From Butyrivibrio sp. NC2002 (GTDB lineage Bacteria > Bacillota > Clostridia > Lachnospirales > Lachnospiraceae), in NCBI RefSeq assembly GCF_000702265.1, contig NZ_JNKZ01000011.1, positions 1 to 64,000 of the forward strand: a stretch of DNA of 64,000 nucleotides, read 5' to 3'. The notes beneath the pieces were generated by a model. It saw only the letters and a list, made by a program, of their open reading frames with translations, made no database searches and was not told the DNA's origin. Positions 53,594 to 62,898 of the stretch are shown in pieces; the first letter of the stretch is position 1, and each line of letters begins with the position of its first letter. Position numbers and translations under genes: made by a program.

Positions 53594-54577
53594 CTACTCT
53601 TCCTCCTCTCTTACAACCGACGTTATTTTGACGGCATATTTATCTTTAGTAGTTCCCGGCAAAGCCGTAAATTTGTAAATATCTCCAACGTAAACCTGAA
53701 GTTCACTATTTACCTGATTATCAAGTCGTATGATGTCTCCTCTTTGTAGCGATACAAAATCACTGACGGAAACATTACACTTTCCAAGGATTGCCTTAAC
53801 AGGCACATCCACATGTCTTACCAAGGTCTCAAGGTGTTCACCGTAGGTATCATCATCATGCTTCTGCATGGTAGAAAACCAGAACTTGGTATTTAGTTTA
53901 TCCATAACACTCTCCAGAGTGAAATATGGAAGACAGATATTCATAAGGCCTTCGGTATCACCTATTTTTATATTAAGTGTGACGATAGCGATCATATCTG
54001 TCGGTGAAATTACCTGTGCAAACTGCGGGTTAGTCTCGATCCTCTCCATGATAGGATTTATGGCAAGAACGTTTTCCCACGGCTCAACCATAAGCTGCAT
54101 ACATATGGTTATCAGCTTTTCAATAAGCGGCATCTCTATGTCGGTGAATGGCCTTGGTTTATCAATACCGTTTCCCTCTCCTCCAAGCATTCTGTCTATG
54201 AATGAAAAGCCAATATTTGCCTGTAATTCCAATATTATTGTTCCCTGCAACGGTAGGAAATTGATAATTCCAAGTATTACAGGGTTACTTAACGCATTAC
54301 TGAATTCTGAGTAGGTAACCGTCTCGGAGTTCGCAACCGTAACCTGTACGTTTTTTCTAAGGTAAAGCGGAAGCGTTGTTGATAACAGTCTCCCGTAATG
54401 CTCGTAGATCATCTCAAGTGTTCTTAGATGCTCCTTAGAAAACTTAGCCGGTCTCTTAAAGTCATAATCCTTGACTTTTTTCTCGTCCGCAGCGGACATC
54501 TGATCCACGTCGAGTTCACCGGTATTAAGCGCCGCGAGTAGATTATCTATCTCATTTTGTGATAATACTTCACTCAA
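53594..54577 (-). CDS. fliM: Flagellar switch protein FliM
   Basis: 327 residues. N-terminal SEVLSQNEIDNLLAAL binds CheY-P; central CheC-like domain (GSTI-type region FIDRMLGGEGNGID) and C-terminal FliN-like part (VPVKAILGKCNVSVSDFVSL). Start is a TTG with AGGTG eight bases upstream. Four bases ahead of fliY. Confidence 0.96.
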   Translation of the reverse strand: MSEVLSQNEIDNLLAALNTGELDVDQMSAADEKKVKDYDFKRPAKFSKEHLRTLEMIYEHYGRLLSTTLPLYLRKNVQVTVANSETVTYSEFSNALSNPVILGIINFLPLQGTIILELQANIGFSFIDRMLGGEGNGIDKPRPFTDIEMPLIEKLITICMQLMVEPWENVLAINPIMERIETNPQFAQVISPTDMIAIVTLNIKIGDTEGLMNICLPYFTLESVMDKLNTKFWFSTMQKHDDDTYGEHLETLVRHVDVPVKAILGKCNVSVSDFVSLQRGDIIRLDNQVNSELQVYVGDIYKFTALPGTTKDKYAVKITSVVREEEE

Positions 54578-54642
54578 ACGCAGATCACCTCTCTTTTATT
54601 CCCCAAAAATAAAACATAACAAAAACTTTTCCCCACAATCTA

Positions 54643-55176
54643 TTACTGATAAACTTTACTACTAAAGCTTACGTCATAAATAAAGTTTGATCCGAACAGT
54701 TCCTGGATCTGTTCAAGTATTGTAGCTCTTGCATCATCCTCATACTCTTTGATCTCATCAAGAGTATAGCTTCCAATTACATTAGTAATCTTAGCTTTTA
54801 TTTGATCAACATAAGTAGGCATTGCCTCTTCTGTTCCGTAAGTATTATATTCTTCAGTACTTCCATCCATAGACAGTACAACTGTAGCCAGCATGTAATG
54901 TGTCTTACCATCTCCGCTGTCCTTAAGCGAAATGGTCATGTCAGGAATTGTGTAACTCTTTACATTCTCAATTGCAACATTGCCACTGGCGGATCCCGAA
55001 AATCCCTGGCCGTTTTCTCCACCATTGGCTTCTATCTGCAGTGCAGCAGCAATATCGCCTATAATAGTAACCGCCTGATTGTTGGTGGTCATAACTGTCA
55101 GCATCATAAATCCCGTCATACCTGTGTTAACAAGTAAAAGAGCAAGTATGATGATCGATAGAAGATTCTTTTTCAT
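54643..55176 (-). CDS. fliL: Flagellar basal-body associated protein FliL
   Basis: 177 residues, one N-terminal membrane helix (LLSIIILALLLVNTGMTGFM), then a periplasmic domain whose C-terminal SYTLDEIKEYEDDARATILE matches FliL. Supports stator function. GGGGGATAAAAC precedes the ATG. Confidence 0.88.
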   Translation of the reverse strand: MKKNLLSIIILALLLVNTGMTGFMMLTVMTTNNQAVTIIGDIAAALQIEANGGENGQGFSGSASGNVAIENVKSYTIPDMTISLKDSGDGKTHYMLATVVLSMDGSTEEYNTYGTEEAMPTYVDQIKAKITNVIGSYTLDEIKEYEDDARATILEQIQELFGSNFIYDVSFSSKVYQ

Positions 55177-55287
55177 GTTTTATCCCCCTGATATTAGGTT
55201 AAAAATTTTAAGTCGCGTTATTTAAATAGTGCTTATTGTTTTTTCTGCCTTACATTACTTTTTCTTGTTTTTCTATGAAAGCAAATA

Positions 55288-56268
55288 TCAATACATTGCA
55301 CTTAGCGGATTATATATCCTTATTTCTACTCTTCTGTTTCTTGCTCTTCCTTCAGGTGTTGAATTGTCAGCCACAGGCTCATATTCTCCTCTTCCGGAAT
55401 GCTTAAGATTGGAAGGATCAAGTGTAGTATTTTCCAGGAAGTAATAGAATACTGAAAGCGCTCTTCCGTCACTAAGTTCATCATTGTTGGTATACTTACC
55501 GCCGCTTCTGTGCATGGGAACGTTATCGGTGTGACCTTCTATTTCAATTGTTCCGCCTGCATATCTTTCAAGTACAGCTCCAACCTTGGAAAGGATTGGC
55601 GATGCCTCTTCCTTAAGAGTTGAATCACCCGAGTCAAAAAGGATTGCTCCCTGAAGTGTCAGCTGAACATACTGGCTGGTAAAGTTGACATCAACCTGAT
55701 TTGTGATATCCATCTCATCAAGTGTATCTTCTATTTCATTAGCAAGCTGTTCGGAGGCTTTAAGCTGCTCCTCTTCAAGAGTTTCCTGAGCTTCTTTCGT
55801 TTTTTCTTCCTCAGTCTTCTCAGCTTCGCCTTCTGTTTCTCCACCTTCGCCTGCACTGTTTTCCGAATCAGATTCTTCACCTTTTCCTATATTAGAACCG
55901 GCTGAATCACCTTCATCATTAACACCTGCGCCACCGGATTCACCCTCTTCTTCGCCCTGAGAATCGGTAACCTCATCCATCTGGGCTCCCGACTGGGAAA
56001 TACCCATTGAAATAATATAATTCGACAGCTGATTGAGCTGTGAAATACCATCGCCTACCAATGCGCCCTGTCCGAATGCATTTTCACCGCCGTTAAAAAT
56101 ACCAAAGGCTGAACTGAACGATGCTGCAACTTCTTCGAATTTGGCTGCATCCATATTTGCCATTGAGAAAAGCAAAACGAAGAAGCACAGAAGCAGATTC
56201 ATCAGATCTCCGAATGTACCCTGCCAGGCCGGCAAACCGGGTTTTATCTCTTCTGGTTTCTTTGCCAT
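55288..56268 (-). CDS. motB: Flagellar stator protein MotB
   Basis: 326 residues. The ion-binding Asp21 lies in TFGDLMNLLLCFFVLLFSM. A linker at about 90-170 is unusually long and acidic (GEEEGESGGAGVNDEGDSAG and similar). C-terminal OmpA-like domain (EIEGHTDNVPMHRSG, DGRALSVFYYF, GRGEYEPVADNSTPEGRARN) binds peptidoglycan. Its start overlaps the motA stop by one base. Confidence 0.96.
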   Translation of the reverse strand: MAKKPEEIKPGLPAWQGTFGDLMNLLLCFFVLLFSMANMDAAKFEEVAASFSSAFGIFNGGENAFGQGALVGDGISQLNQLSNYIISMGISQSGAQMDEVTDSQGEEEGESGGAGVNDEGDSAGSNIGKGEESDSENSAGEGGETEGEAEKTEEEKTKEAQETLEEEQLKASEQLANEIEDTLDEMDITNQVDVNFTSQYVQLTLQGAILFDSGDSTLKEEASPILSKVGAVLERYAGGTIEIEGHTDNVPMHRSGGKYTNNDELSDGRALSVFYYFLENTTLDPSNLKHSGRGEYEPVADNSTPEGRARNRRVEIRIYNPLSAMY

Positions 56269-57071
56269 TATTCTCCGCCTCCATCGCCTGAACCGTTCTC
56301 TGCTTCATATGCTGCTCTGTTAGCAGGAGAAAGGAATGATTTAAGCTTTTCTTCAGTAACACGCGGGTTCTCACCTGCCTGAATAGAAAGAAGTCCCTCA
56401 ATAACAATACTCTTCATTGTATATTCTGCATTATCCCTTGCTTTAAGCTTATTCTCAGCAGGATAGCAAAACCAGTTAGCAAGAACCGAACCGTAGAATG
56501 TTGTAATAAGGGCAACGGCCATGGACGGTCCGATTGAAGAAGGATCTGACATGTTCTGTAGCATAAGAACCAGACCAAGCAGTGTTCCGATCATACCCCA
56601 GGAAGGTCCCATACCTGCAACATCCGCAAAGAATGTGTAATTTTCTTTATGTCTCTCAGACATGGCGTCTATTTCAGCTTCCAGAATAGCCTTAACAAGT
56701 TCAGGCTCAGTACCGTCAACGATAAGTCCAATGCCTTTTTTCATAAAAGCATCTTCCAGATTACCGGCTGCTTCTTCAAGGGCCAAGAGTCCCTCTTTTC
56801 TTGCTGTATTAGACAGGTCAATTATCTGTTTGATGATCGCCTTGGTATCATCTGCCGGCATCTTATAAATAAGCGTATATGACTTTAATCCGTTTATAAA
56901 GCTGGGCATTGACCTCGACGCAAGAACTGCCATGAAAGCTCCGCCGAAAGTGATCATCGCAGAAGGCGCATCCACGAAGTATTTAACACCGGTGATTCCG
57001 GCACTAAACACAATACTCAGGATCATGAATATAAAACAAAGACCTACGCCAAGTAATGAAGCTATATCCAC
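56268..57071 (-). CDS. motA: Flagellar stator protein MotA
   Basis: 267 residues, four membrane helices. Signature ADVAGMGPSWGMIGTLLGLV and the ion-path prolines appear near 155-175. Start is a GTG eight bases after GAGGGGG. Forms the stator with MotB. Confidence 0.96.
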   Translation of the reverse strand: MDIASLLGVGLCFIFMILSIVFSAGITGVKYFVDAPSAMITFGGAFMAVLASRSMPSFINGLKSYTLIYKMPADDTKAIIKQIIDLSNTARKEGLLALEEAAGNLEDAFMKKGIGLIVDGTEPELVKAILEAEIDAMSERHKENYTFFADVAGMGPSWGMIGTLLGLVLMLQNMSDPSSIGPSMAVALITTFYGSVLANWFCYPAENKLKARDNAEYTMKSIVIEGLLSIQAGENPRVTEEKLKSFLSPANRAAYEAENGSGDGGGE

Positions 57072-57150
57072 TTATTTTTCCCCCTCAATTTAGTATCTTT
57101 TATTAACTGTCGTTATCATTTCAGGCAAAAGCACCTCAAACAACTTCATA

Positions 57151-57399
57151 TCATATTTTTGGGACTGCCGCATTTATCTTGCTCTTAACAGCCATATCGC
57201 TCATAGATACAAGTTCTGAACCATTTAAAGCAGCAAGTCTCTCGTTACACTTTCTCAATACCTCATTTATTGATTCCTGAACCACAAACTTCCTGCCATT
57301 TGCCATGATTATCACCGTGTCAGGATTTGATTCAACCGTCTCTATCAAATTCTCATTAACCAAGAAAGACTGACCGTTAAGTTTGGTAATTTCTATCAT
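57151..57399 (-). CDS. flbD: Flagellar protein FlbD
   Basis: 82 residues. MIEITKLNGQSFLVNENLIE and ANGRKFVVQESINEVL match the small FlbD family found after flgE in Clostridia. Start moved to the ATG at 57399, with AGGTGG five bases upstream. Role in hook or motor assembly unclear. Confidence 0.9.
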   Translation of the reverse strand: MIEITKLNGQSFLVNENLIETVESNPDTVIIMANGRKFVVQESINEVLRKCNERLAALNGSELVSMSDMAVKSKINAAVPKI

Positions 57400-57858
57400 A
57401 AAAACCACCTGTAACTTGAAATATTATTTTCAAATTCTAATACTATTATCATTTTATCACGCAAAATAAACGTTTGTCCGCATAAAATGAAGCAAAATCA
57501 TAGGTTTTGAAATTAATATTCAAATTTGCTTGCCGACTGTGAAATATTTTTTCGTGCTATATATAGTGCATACTTCAAATTAAATTATACAACATCTCGT
57601 GGATTAAATAAACACATTTCTTATTGGGCGGGCATAATTACATTTATTATCTTCTGTTTATAAATATTTTTCTATTGGTTTATTATTATATTTGTGCTTT
57701 TGGGAGATAATCTTACATTTATTTGTTATAGATGTAGTTGCTGTGCAGGCGTCTGAATTTTTATTTCATTTTTCACTCAAATATGTGTAATTTTATTTTA
57801 TTGCATCATATTCGGCTACTTTTTCTAGCATTTTTATGAAAAATATCATATTAGTGCT
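57400..57858. other. AT-rich non-coding spacer upstream of flbD
   Basis: About 460 bases, very AT-rich. No credible ORF. A weak TATAAT at about 57587 (minus) and other AT-rich hexamers could serve as promoters for flbD onward, but none has a good -35, so none is annotated. Confidence 0.5.
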
Positions 57859-58653
57859 TTACAGCAAATGAAACCTGGCTTTATGCTCTATCAGTTTCAG
57901 ATCCAGCGGAATTGATTCTGCTTCCATGGAAAACAAAATATCCTTTCCCAGTACAATTCCACTCTTTTCATATGCATTAAGCTTTCGAAAAGTTTTATCC
58001 GCATACCCTTCATCCGATAAAAGTCCAAAGTGTTCCCAATAAACAGTCCTTCGCTCCTTAACATTAAGAAGCGCAAAATCAGGACATAAATAGCTTCCAT
58101 CATCCAGTTTGATCCTGGGTTCGTAGCAATAAGGAATGCCCAGTCTGTAAAACATGTCAGCAATAATCTTCTCGGATTTCGACCTGACATTTTCGCCGTT
58201 CACTGTTGTATATGACATTTTCTGAGGAAAGGAATTCTGATTTCCTCTATGCTGTTCTTTCCATAGCTTCACATATTCGATTTCATTTGGATATATCGGT
58301 TTAACAAAAGATTTTCTTGCATCACTGAGCTTATTGAACACATTTTCAATTTCACTCACATCATATAATTTAAGAAATCGCTCTAATCTATAACGAAGTA
58401 TCAACAATTTATCATAAACAGCCTCATCATAGTCTCTTTGAATGATCTTCCTTACAGTGTCCATATCGCTTTTTCTTGCGAAGACTCTCTTCTTTTCTTC
58501 TTCGAAATAATACTGGTATCTGTTTTTTCTGTAAGATATCCTGACTTTCCTGCTCTCTGGACACTGATTAGCTTCAATTCTCTTTTCTGTTCTGTCTATA
58601 AGACAATTTAAATCTCTAAGTTGTGCTTCTAAGCACTTTTTATAATTAATAAT
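57859..58653 (-). CDS. PD-(D/E)XK-like nuclease-fold protein with probable ATT start
   Basis: 264 residues in the extended form. Counting from the first ATG (58464), the nuclease-fold core is E98 in RSKSEKI, P128-D129 in YLCPDF and E144 in YWEHFG, the expected E...PD...E-x layout. N-terminal half is basic and helical. The frame stays open 63 codons upstream of that ATG, with coherent coding sequence (LEAQLRDLNCLIDRTEKRIE) up to TGA (58681-58683), with no ATG, GTG or TTG. An AGGAGG at 58662-58667 sits eight bases before ATT at 58653. Either ATT is the start, as in infC, or a frameshift has removed it. It interrupts the fla operon between flgE and flbD; likely a foreign gene. Confidence 0.6.
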   Translation of the reverse strand: MINYKKCLEAQLRDLNCLIDRTEKRIEANQCPESRKVRISYRKNRYQYYFEEEKKRVFARKSDMDTVRKIIQRDYDEAVYDKLLILRYRLERFLKLYDVSEIENVFNKLSDARKSFVKPIYPNEIEYVKLWKEQHRGNQNSFPQKMSYTTVNGENVRSKSEKIIADMFYRLGIPYCYEPRIKLDDGSYLCPDFALLNVKERRTVYWEHFGLLSDEGYADKTFRKLNAYEKSGIVLGKDILFSMEAESIPLDLKLIEHKARFHLL

Positions 58654-58778
58654 CGCAGTTTCCTCCTCTGCTTTTCTCTTTCATCCTCATTTTTTCATTG
58701 TTTAATTTCGTATGCGCTTCAACCTGTCTTACTTGCCAATTTGTTTTGAACCAAACCAGCCATTTTTTCTCTCACCTA

Positions 58779-59040
58779 GCACGCGATAATTCATCCAACC
58801 GCTTTTCGCGTGTACTTTTTTCCATCATCCGGCACGCGATAATCCATCAAGCTGCTTTTCGCGTGTACTTTTTTCCATCATCCGGCACGCGATATCTCAT
58901 CCACCTTATTTTCGCGTGCAACATTTACTGAAACTATACACGCATTTCCTGTTTCAGTCCGAACACGCGTGCATCCTAGCCAAAAACAGAACACGCAAAA
59001 TAAGGTTCACTTGCTAATGGCGTGTTTCCAGCCAAAAACA
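58779..59040. repeat. CACGCG repeat array
   Basis: Three direct units of 53 bp start at 58779, 58832 and 58885 (third truncated near 58921). Each carries an inverted pair, CACGCGA...TCGCGTG, about 33 bp apart. A fourth, related unit lies in the opposite orientation (58992-59027, ACACGCAAAATAAGGT...GGCGTGT), flanked by direct copies of AGCCAAAAACA at 58978 and 59030. Another CTGAAAC/GTTTCAG pair (58928-58957) surrounds one more ACACGC. No coding function is evident. Confidence 0.75.
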
Positions 59041-59225
59041 TAACCTTAAACTGTAACTCTGTAAAAAATATTCTAACTCATAGATTAACCCTGCATGTTC
59101 TACCGGGCTATTCAAAACCAAACCGAAAAAATTGTGACGACATATGTCACAGAACAAAAAACAAAAAGAAATCAAAACTTTTATAAAAATACTACTGTCA
59201 ATGAAACATTGTCAAGGACTTTTTC

Positions 59226-59316
59226 AAACATTAAATCACAAACATTAAATCAGTGAATCAGTGAATCAGTGAATCACATTATAATTCAAATATAATTGAA
59301 TATAATTGAATATAAT
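59226..59316. repeat. Short tandem repeats
   Basis: AACATTAAATCA twice, then ATCAGTGA three times in tandem (about 59248-59276), then ATATAATTGA repeated (59289-59316). Low-complexity microsatellite-like runs in the non-coding stretch upstream of the nuclease-like gene. The remaining part of 59041-59381 holds nothing I recognise. Confidence 0.7.
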
Positions 59317-59381
59317 CCATTAAAAATCATAATAATTCAATGTAAGCATCCCAAATCAAAAGCTTTCTGTCTTCAAAAACA

Positions 59382-59411
59382 GCCCTCCGAGCAGTTATCT
59401 GTCCGGAGGGC
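59382..59411 (-). terminator. Terminator after flgE
   Basis: GCCCTCCG/CGGAGGGC perfect 8-bp stem with a 14-base loop, followed on minus by TGTTTTTGA. About 30 bases after the flgE stop; ends the fliK-flgD-flgE transcript before the inserted region. Confidence 0.8.
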
Positions 59412-59441
59412 ATATCTGTAATTATCAGTTATTAAATTCCA

Positions 59442-62174
59442 TTATCTCTTAAGGTTTGTAAGTTCCTCAAGAAGTGTATCGGATACGGTGATGATTCGGC
59501 TGTTAGCCTGGAATCCACGCTGTGTTGTGATCATGTTTGTAAATTCACTGGACAGATCTACGTTACTCATTTCAAGTACACCGGTTGTGATGTAGCCGCC
59601 GTCCATTGTAACATCCTGAACTGTAGCTTCACCTGAGTTTAGTGTTGATGCGTAGAGGTTATCACCCTGCTTTTCAAGACCTGATGCATTAGCAAATTCT
59701 GCTGTTGCGATCTGGCCAAGAAGCTTTGTCTGACCGTTTGAATATGTTGCGTAGATTGTACCGTCCTTACCTATTGTTATACCGTTCATCTCACCAACAG
59801 ATCTACCTGTCTTAAGAGACTGGAGGTCACCCTTGACAGCTCCGATAGTGGATGTAGCACTAGTGTTGTAGTTTGTTGTGGATGACAGATCCATGTTTAC
59901 ATCTGTAAATCCTGCCATCTTGGGCTGACCATCGATGATTGCATCCTGATTAAAATTGAGCACTATCTTACCTTCAGGAGAAACTATATCACCGGTCTTT
60001 GCATCATATTTAAGAGTAATATAGTTACTTACTATCTGAACCTGTCCATCATCAAGAATGTTATAAGTTAAATTCTCGTAGTCTACTGCTTCAGTATCTG
60101 TTGCATAATTGTAAACATCCATAAAGAATCCGGATGTTGCAGTAGCATCCATTAGATCACTTACATATCCGCTTCTTGGTATGCTGTCATAAATAACCTT
60201 ACCGGATGAATTATTAGTGTAAGTCGCTGTTGACGGCCCAACTTCTACAGAAACATCCATCTGCACAGGATCGGTTGTTTCTTTAATTGAATACGTTTCA
60301 CTATCTCCCTTGTTGTAAATAGTTAAGTCTGTTCCATCCGCAGATAATTCATAAGTTACATTGTCACTATCAGATTCATATCCAAATACAGTACGAAGAA
60401 CTGTCTTTTCTGTGGTTCCAAGAGTCCCTGACAAAGCGATTGCCGGAGTTTCTTCTCCCGAACTTACTCTGTTATATGTAACTGTGTTGGTAGAAGCTGT
60501 AACCTTAGCATAAAATTCTTTTTCAATCTTATATGGATTATTCAGATTATCAGCAATTGTTACAGCCGTCTTTGTTGTTATAGTTATATTTCCATCGTCA
60601 TCTATTGTATAACTAAACTCTCTGCTGTTGCCGCTTGCATCCTTTGCAGTGTAATCTGCTTCATTTAAACCAAACACATTTTTTAAATCATTAAAGTTAC
60701 CTGTAGTCGAATTAAAGGTTCCTTTTGTAGCAATAGCGATATATGTTACCGGATCTGTACCACCGTAAGTATATGTGGATTTTCCATCAGTACCAACTTT
60801 ATCAAAGTCATATCCAGTAGCTGGACTTGTTGCCGAACCGGGAACTGTAGTTGTCATTTCAATATTTGCAGACATACCATCCTTTGATGGAGTTATTTTC
60901 ATATTAGTCGCATCAGGATACTCATCAAATATAGCATCAGTATCAATTCCATATAAATCGTTCAATATATCTTTCTTTTTTTCAGATACGCCTTCTTTTG
61001 AAGAAAAATTCTGAGGAATACTCAGACCATCTGTAGCCTTTCCTTTAAAGCTTATTCTGTCAGCTGAAGTCGCTGAAATATAATAACTTGCAAATTCCTG
61101 ATCGCTTACGGACTGATCATCGCTCTTTGTTGTCTGGAAAACGCTGATTGTGCCATCACTATTTACTTCATAATATCCCGTTGTTACTTCGCCTGTTCCC
61201 GCATATACGTTAGTTAAAAATCCGGGATAGTTTTCAGCAAGCGCTTCAATTGTCCCTGTCGTAGGTATTGTGTACGCTGTCTGTCCCATCGAATCTTTAT
61301 ATGTAGTTTTAGTAGTTGTACGGCCGGACATTCTATAGTCTGCCGTTGTCACTTCCTTAGTGTAGGAAGCCCTTATAGGATAATTCTGGGCGCCATTCCC
61401 ATCTGTACTATCTGTAAATGAAACATTACTAAGTTTCTGTGCTCCAATAGTATTTCCCTTAGCGTCCAGGATGTCTTCAAGTGTCATTGAGTATGTATGC
61501 TCGACATCATTGACATCTCTTACTGCAAACTTAGCTGTGTAGAGGTAGCCCAGGTTATCATAAAACTCAAGAGTAACTGTTTTTCCTGCGTCGCTTGTAA
61601 CATTGGTGTCGTTAGCATCTATATTTCCGCTTACAACTGCTTCTGTAGTGCCTTCCGGCGGATATGTCTGGTTTTCAGCTGACATGATCTGAAGTTTACC
61701 TATACCGCCGTTTGTATTTACGCTAATCTCTCCGGTCTGCTCATCTTCCACTGCTGTCCAGCCATATACGAAGTAACCTGTAGACTGCATCGCGAGGTTT
61801 CCTGCACCGTCAACGTAGAATGAACCGTCTCTTGTATAAAGAGTTTCATTTCCGTTGTTTACGATGTAGAATGCATCACCGGTGATTCTCATATCAAAAG
61901 GATTATTTGTGGTCTCAGTTGCGCCCTGCTGCTCAATAGCTGTTGCAATAGCGCCTGATTTTGCGCCAAGACCTATCTGACGCGCATTAACACCACCTGT
62001 TGTCTCTGTTGCCCTGGATGCACGTTGTGTGGTCTGATACATCAGATCACTAAAGGTGATGGACTGAGATTTAAAGGAAGTTGTATTAACATTGGCAATA
62101 TTATTACCAATAACATCCATTTTTACCTGGTGCGTTTTCAGTCCAGCTACACCAGAAAAGAGTGATCTCATCAT
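59442..62174 (-). CDS. flgE: Flagellar hook protein FlgE (extra-long)
   Basis: 910 residues, about twice the usual 400-500. N-terminal rod/hook signature (MRSLFSGVAGLKTHQVKMDV, IGNNIANVNTTSFKSQ) and C-terminal part (GGYITTGVLEMSNVDLSSEF, GFQANSRIITVSDTLLEELT) are normal. The extra part lies at about 260-700: Thr/Ser/Asp-rich, with weakly repeated segments (several VTYxxSSGEETPA / DxNGTIT-like stretches). These would be surface-exposed D2-D3-type domains. AGGAGG nine bases before the ATG. Confidence 0.95.
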   Translation of the reverse strand: MMRSLFSGVAGLKTHQVKMDVIGNNIANVNTTSFKSQSITFSDLMYQTTQRASRATETTGGVNARQIGLGAKSGAIATAIEQQGATETTNNPFDMRITGDAFYIVNNGNETLYTRDGSFYVDGAGNLAMQSTGYFVYGWTAVEDEQTGEISVNTNGGIGKLQIMSAENQTYPPEGTTEAVVSGNIDANDTNVTSDAGKTVTLEFYDNLGYLYTAKFAVRDVNDVEHTYSMTLEDILDAKGNTIGAQKLSNVSFTDSTDGNGAQNYPIRASYTKEVTTADYRMSGRTTTKTTYKDSMGQTAYTIPTTGTIEALAENYPGFLTNVYAGTGEVTTGYYEVNSDGTISVFQTTKSDDQSVSDQEFASYYISATSADRISFKGKATDGLSIPQNFSSKEGVSEKKKDILNDLYGIDTDAIFDEYPDATNMKITPSKDGMSANIEMTTTVPGSATSPATGYDFDKVGTDGKSTYTYGGTDPVTYIAIATKGTFNSTTGNFNDLKNVFGLNEADYTAKDASGNSREFSYTIDDDGNITITTKTAVTIADNLNNPYKIEKEFYAKVTASTNTVTYNRVSSGEETPAIALSGTLGTTEKTVLRTVFGYESDSDNVTYELSADGTDLTIYNKGDSETYSIKETTDPVQMDVSVEVGPSTATYTNNSSGKVIYDSIPRSGYVSDLMDATATSGFFMDVYNYATDTEAVDYENLTYNILDDGQVQIVSNYITLKYDAKTGDIVSPEGKIVLNFNQDAIIDGQPKMAGFTDVNMDLSSTTNYNTSATSTIGAVKGDLQSLKTGRSVGEMNGITIGKDGTIYATYSNGQTKLLGQIATAEFANASGLEKQGDNLYASTLNSGEATVQDVTMDGGYITTGVLEMSNVDLSSEFTNMITTQRGFQANSRIITVSDTLLEELTNLKR

Positions 62175-62377
62175 AAGGCATGTCCTCCTGATACATAAAG
62201 CCTAGAAGGACGGAATTACGGTATTCTTTTTCAGCATGGAAAAAAAGATTGGGAAACGAATGAGCTTTATCTGTCAGTCAAAAGCTCTATGACCTCCTTA
62301 GATACTTACATTCGGTAAGCTTGCGGGCGCCTGCCCTCGGTCCGGTCAATTTCTTTTATTCCTTTTTTGCTGTAAGA

Positions 62378-62779
62378 TTACGCGATTACCGCTCCATCTA
62401 TATTTGTAAATACGTTACTGCCACTTTCATGGCTATCCATTGCGGTCACTACAGTTCCATTTTGTACATTGACTATAAATGCCAGTTCATCCACCAGAAT
62501 AAGTGATTCATTTATTCCTTTTTCACTAGCCTGGTTCCTTGCGTTATTGAGTCTTTCAAGCTGTTTGTCCGTAAGCTCTATATTTCTGTCGTTAAGTCTG
62601 TTGGATGCGTGCTTTGAAAATCTGACGCCTTCCCTTGACTCTTCGATCTGGCTTAAGATCTTGCCAAATTCTGACTTCTGAAGCCCCGGAGTTGCTGCCT
62701 GCCTCTCTGTACCCTTTGGGTAAAGCTGACTCTGAACCTGCTCAATTGAAAGGAATTGACCGTTGTTTTCTATTCTCAT
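62378..62779 (-). CDS. TIGR02530-type flagellar operon protein
   Basis: 133 residues. GVRFSKHASNRLNDRNIELT and INESLILVDELAFIVNVQNG match the conserved small protein found between flgD and flgE in Clostridia and Bacilli. Function unknown. Between it and flgE lie 203 bases with a GAGCTTT/AAAGCTC hairpin but no recognised riboswitch. Confidence 0.88.
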   Translation of the reverse strand: MRIENNGQFLSIEQVQSQLYPKGTERQAATPGLQKSEFGKILSQIEESREGVRFSKHASNRLNDRNIELTDKQLERLNNARNQASEKGINESLILVDELAFIVNVQNGTVVTAMDSHESGSNVFTNIDGAVIA

Positions 62780-62898
62780 GTCATACTCCTTTCCGCAAAC
62801 AATAACTAAGCTATGAACTGTTCCGATTTATATTTCGGCAAGTACATCAAAATCTTGAACAATTTTTCAAATTTTTTTTAAAATGTATCTGTTATGAC

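Noticed and set aside
58698..58931. Plus-strand open frame of 77 codons across the CACGCG array
   Set aside because: It is made of the repeat units read in one frame; no binding site and no resemblance to a protein.
58779..59040. CRISPR array
   Set aside because: The segments between the hairpins are nearly identical rather than unique, only a few units exist, some are inverted, and no cas genes are near.
62175..62377. c-di-GMP riboswitch upstream of flgE or the TIGR02530 gene
   Set aside because: A hairpin is present, but the conserved GEMM core and tetraloop-receptor motifs are not seen.
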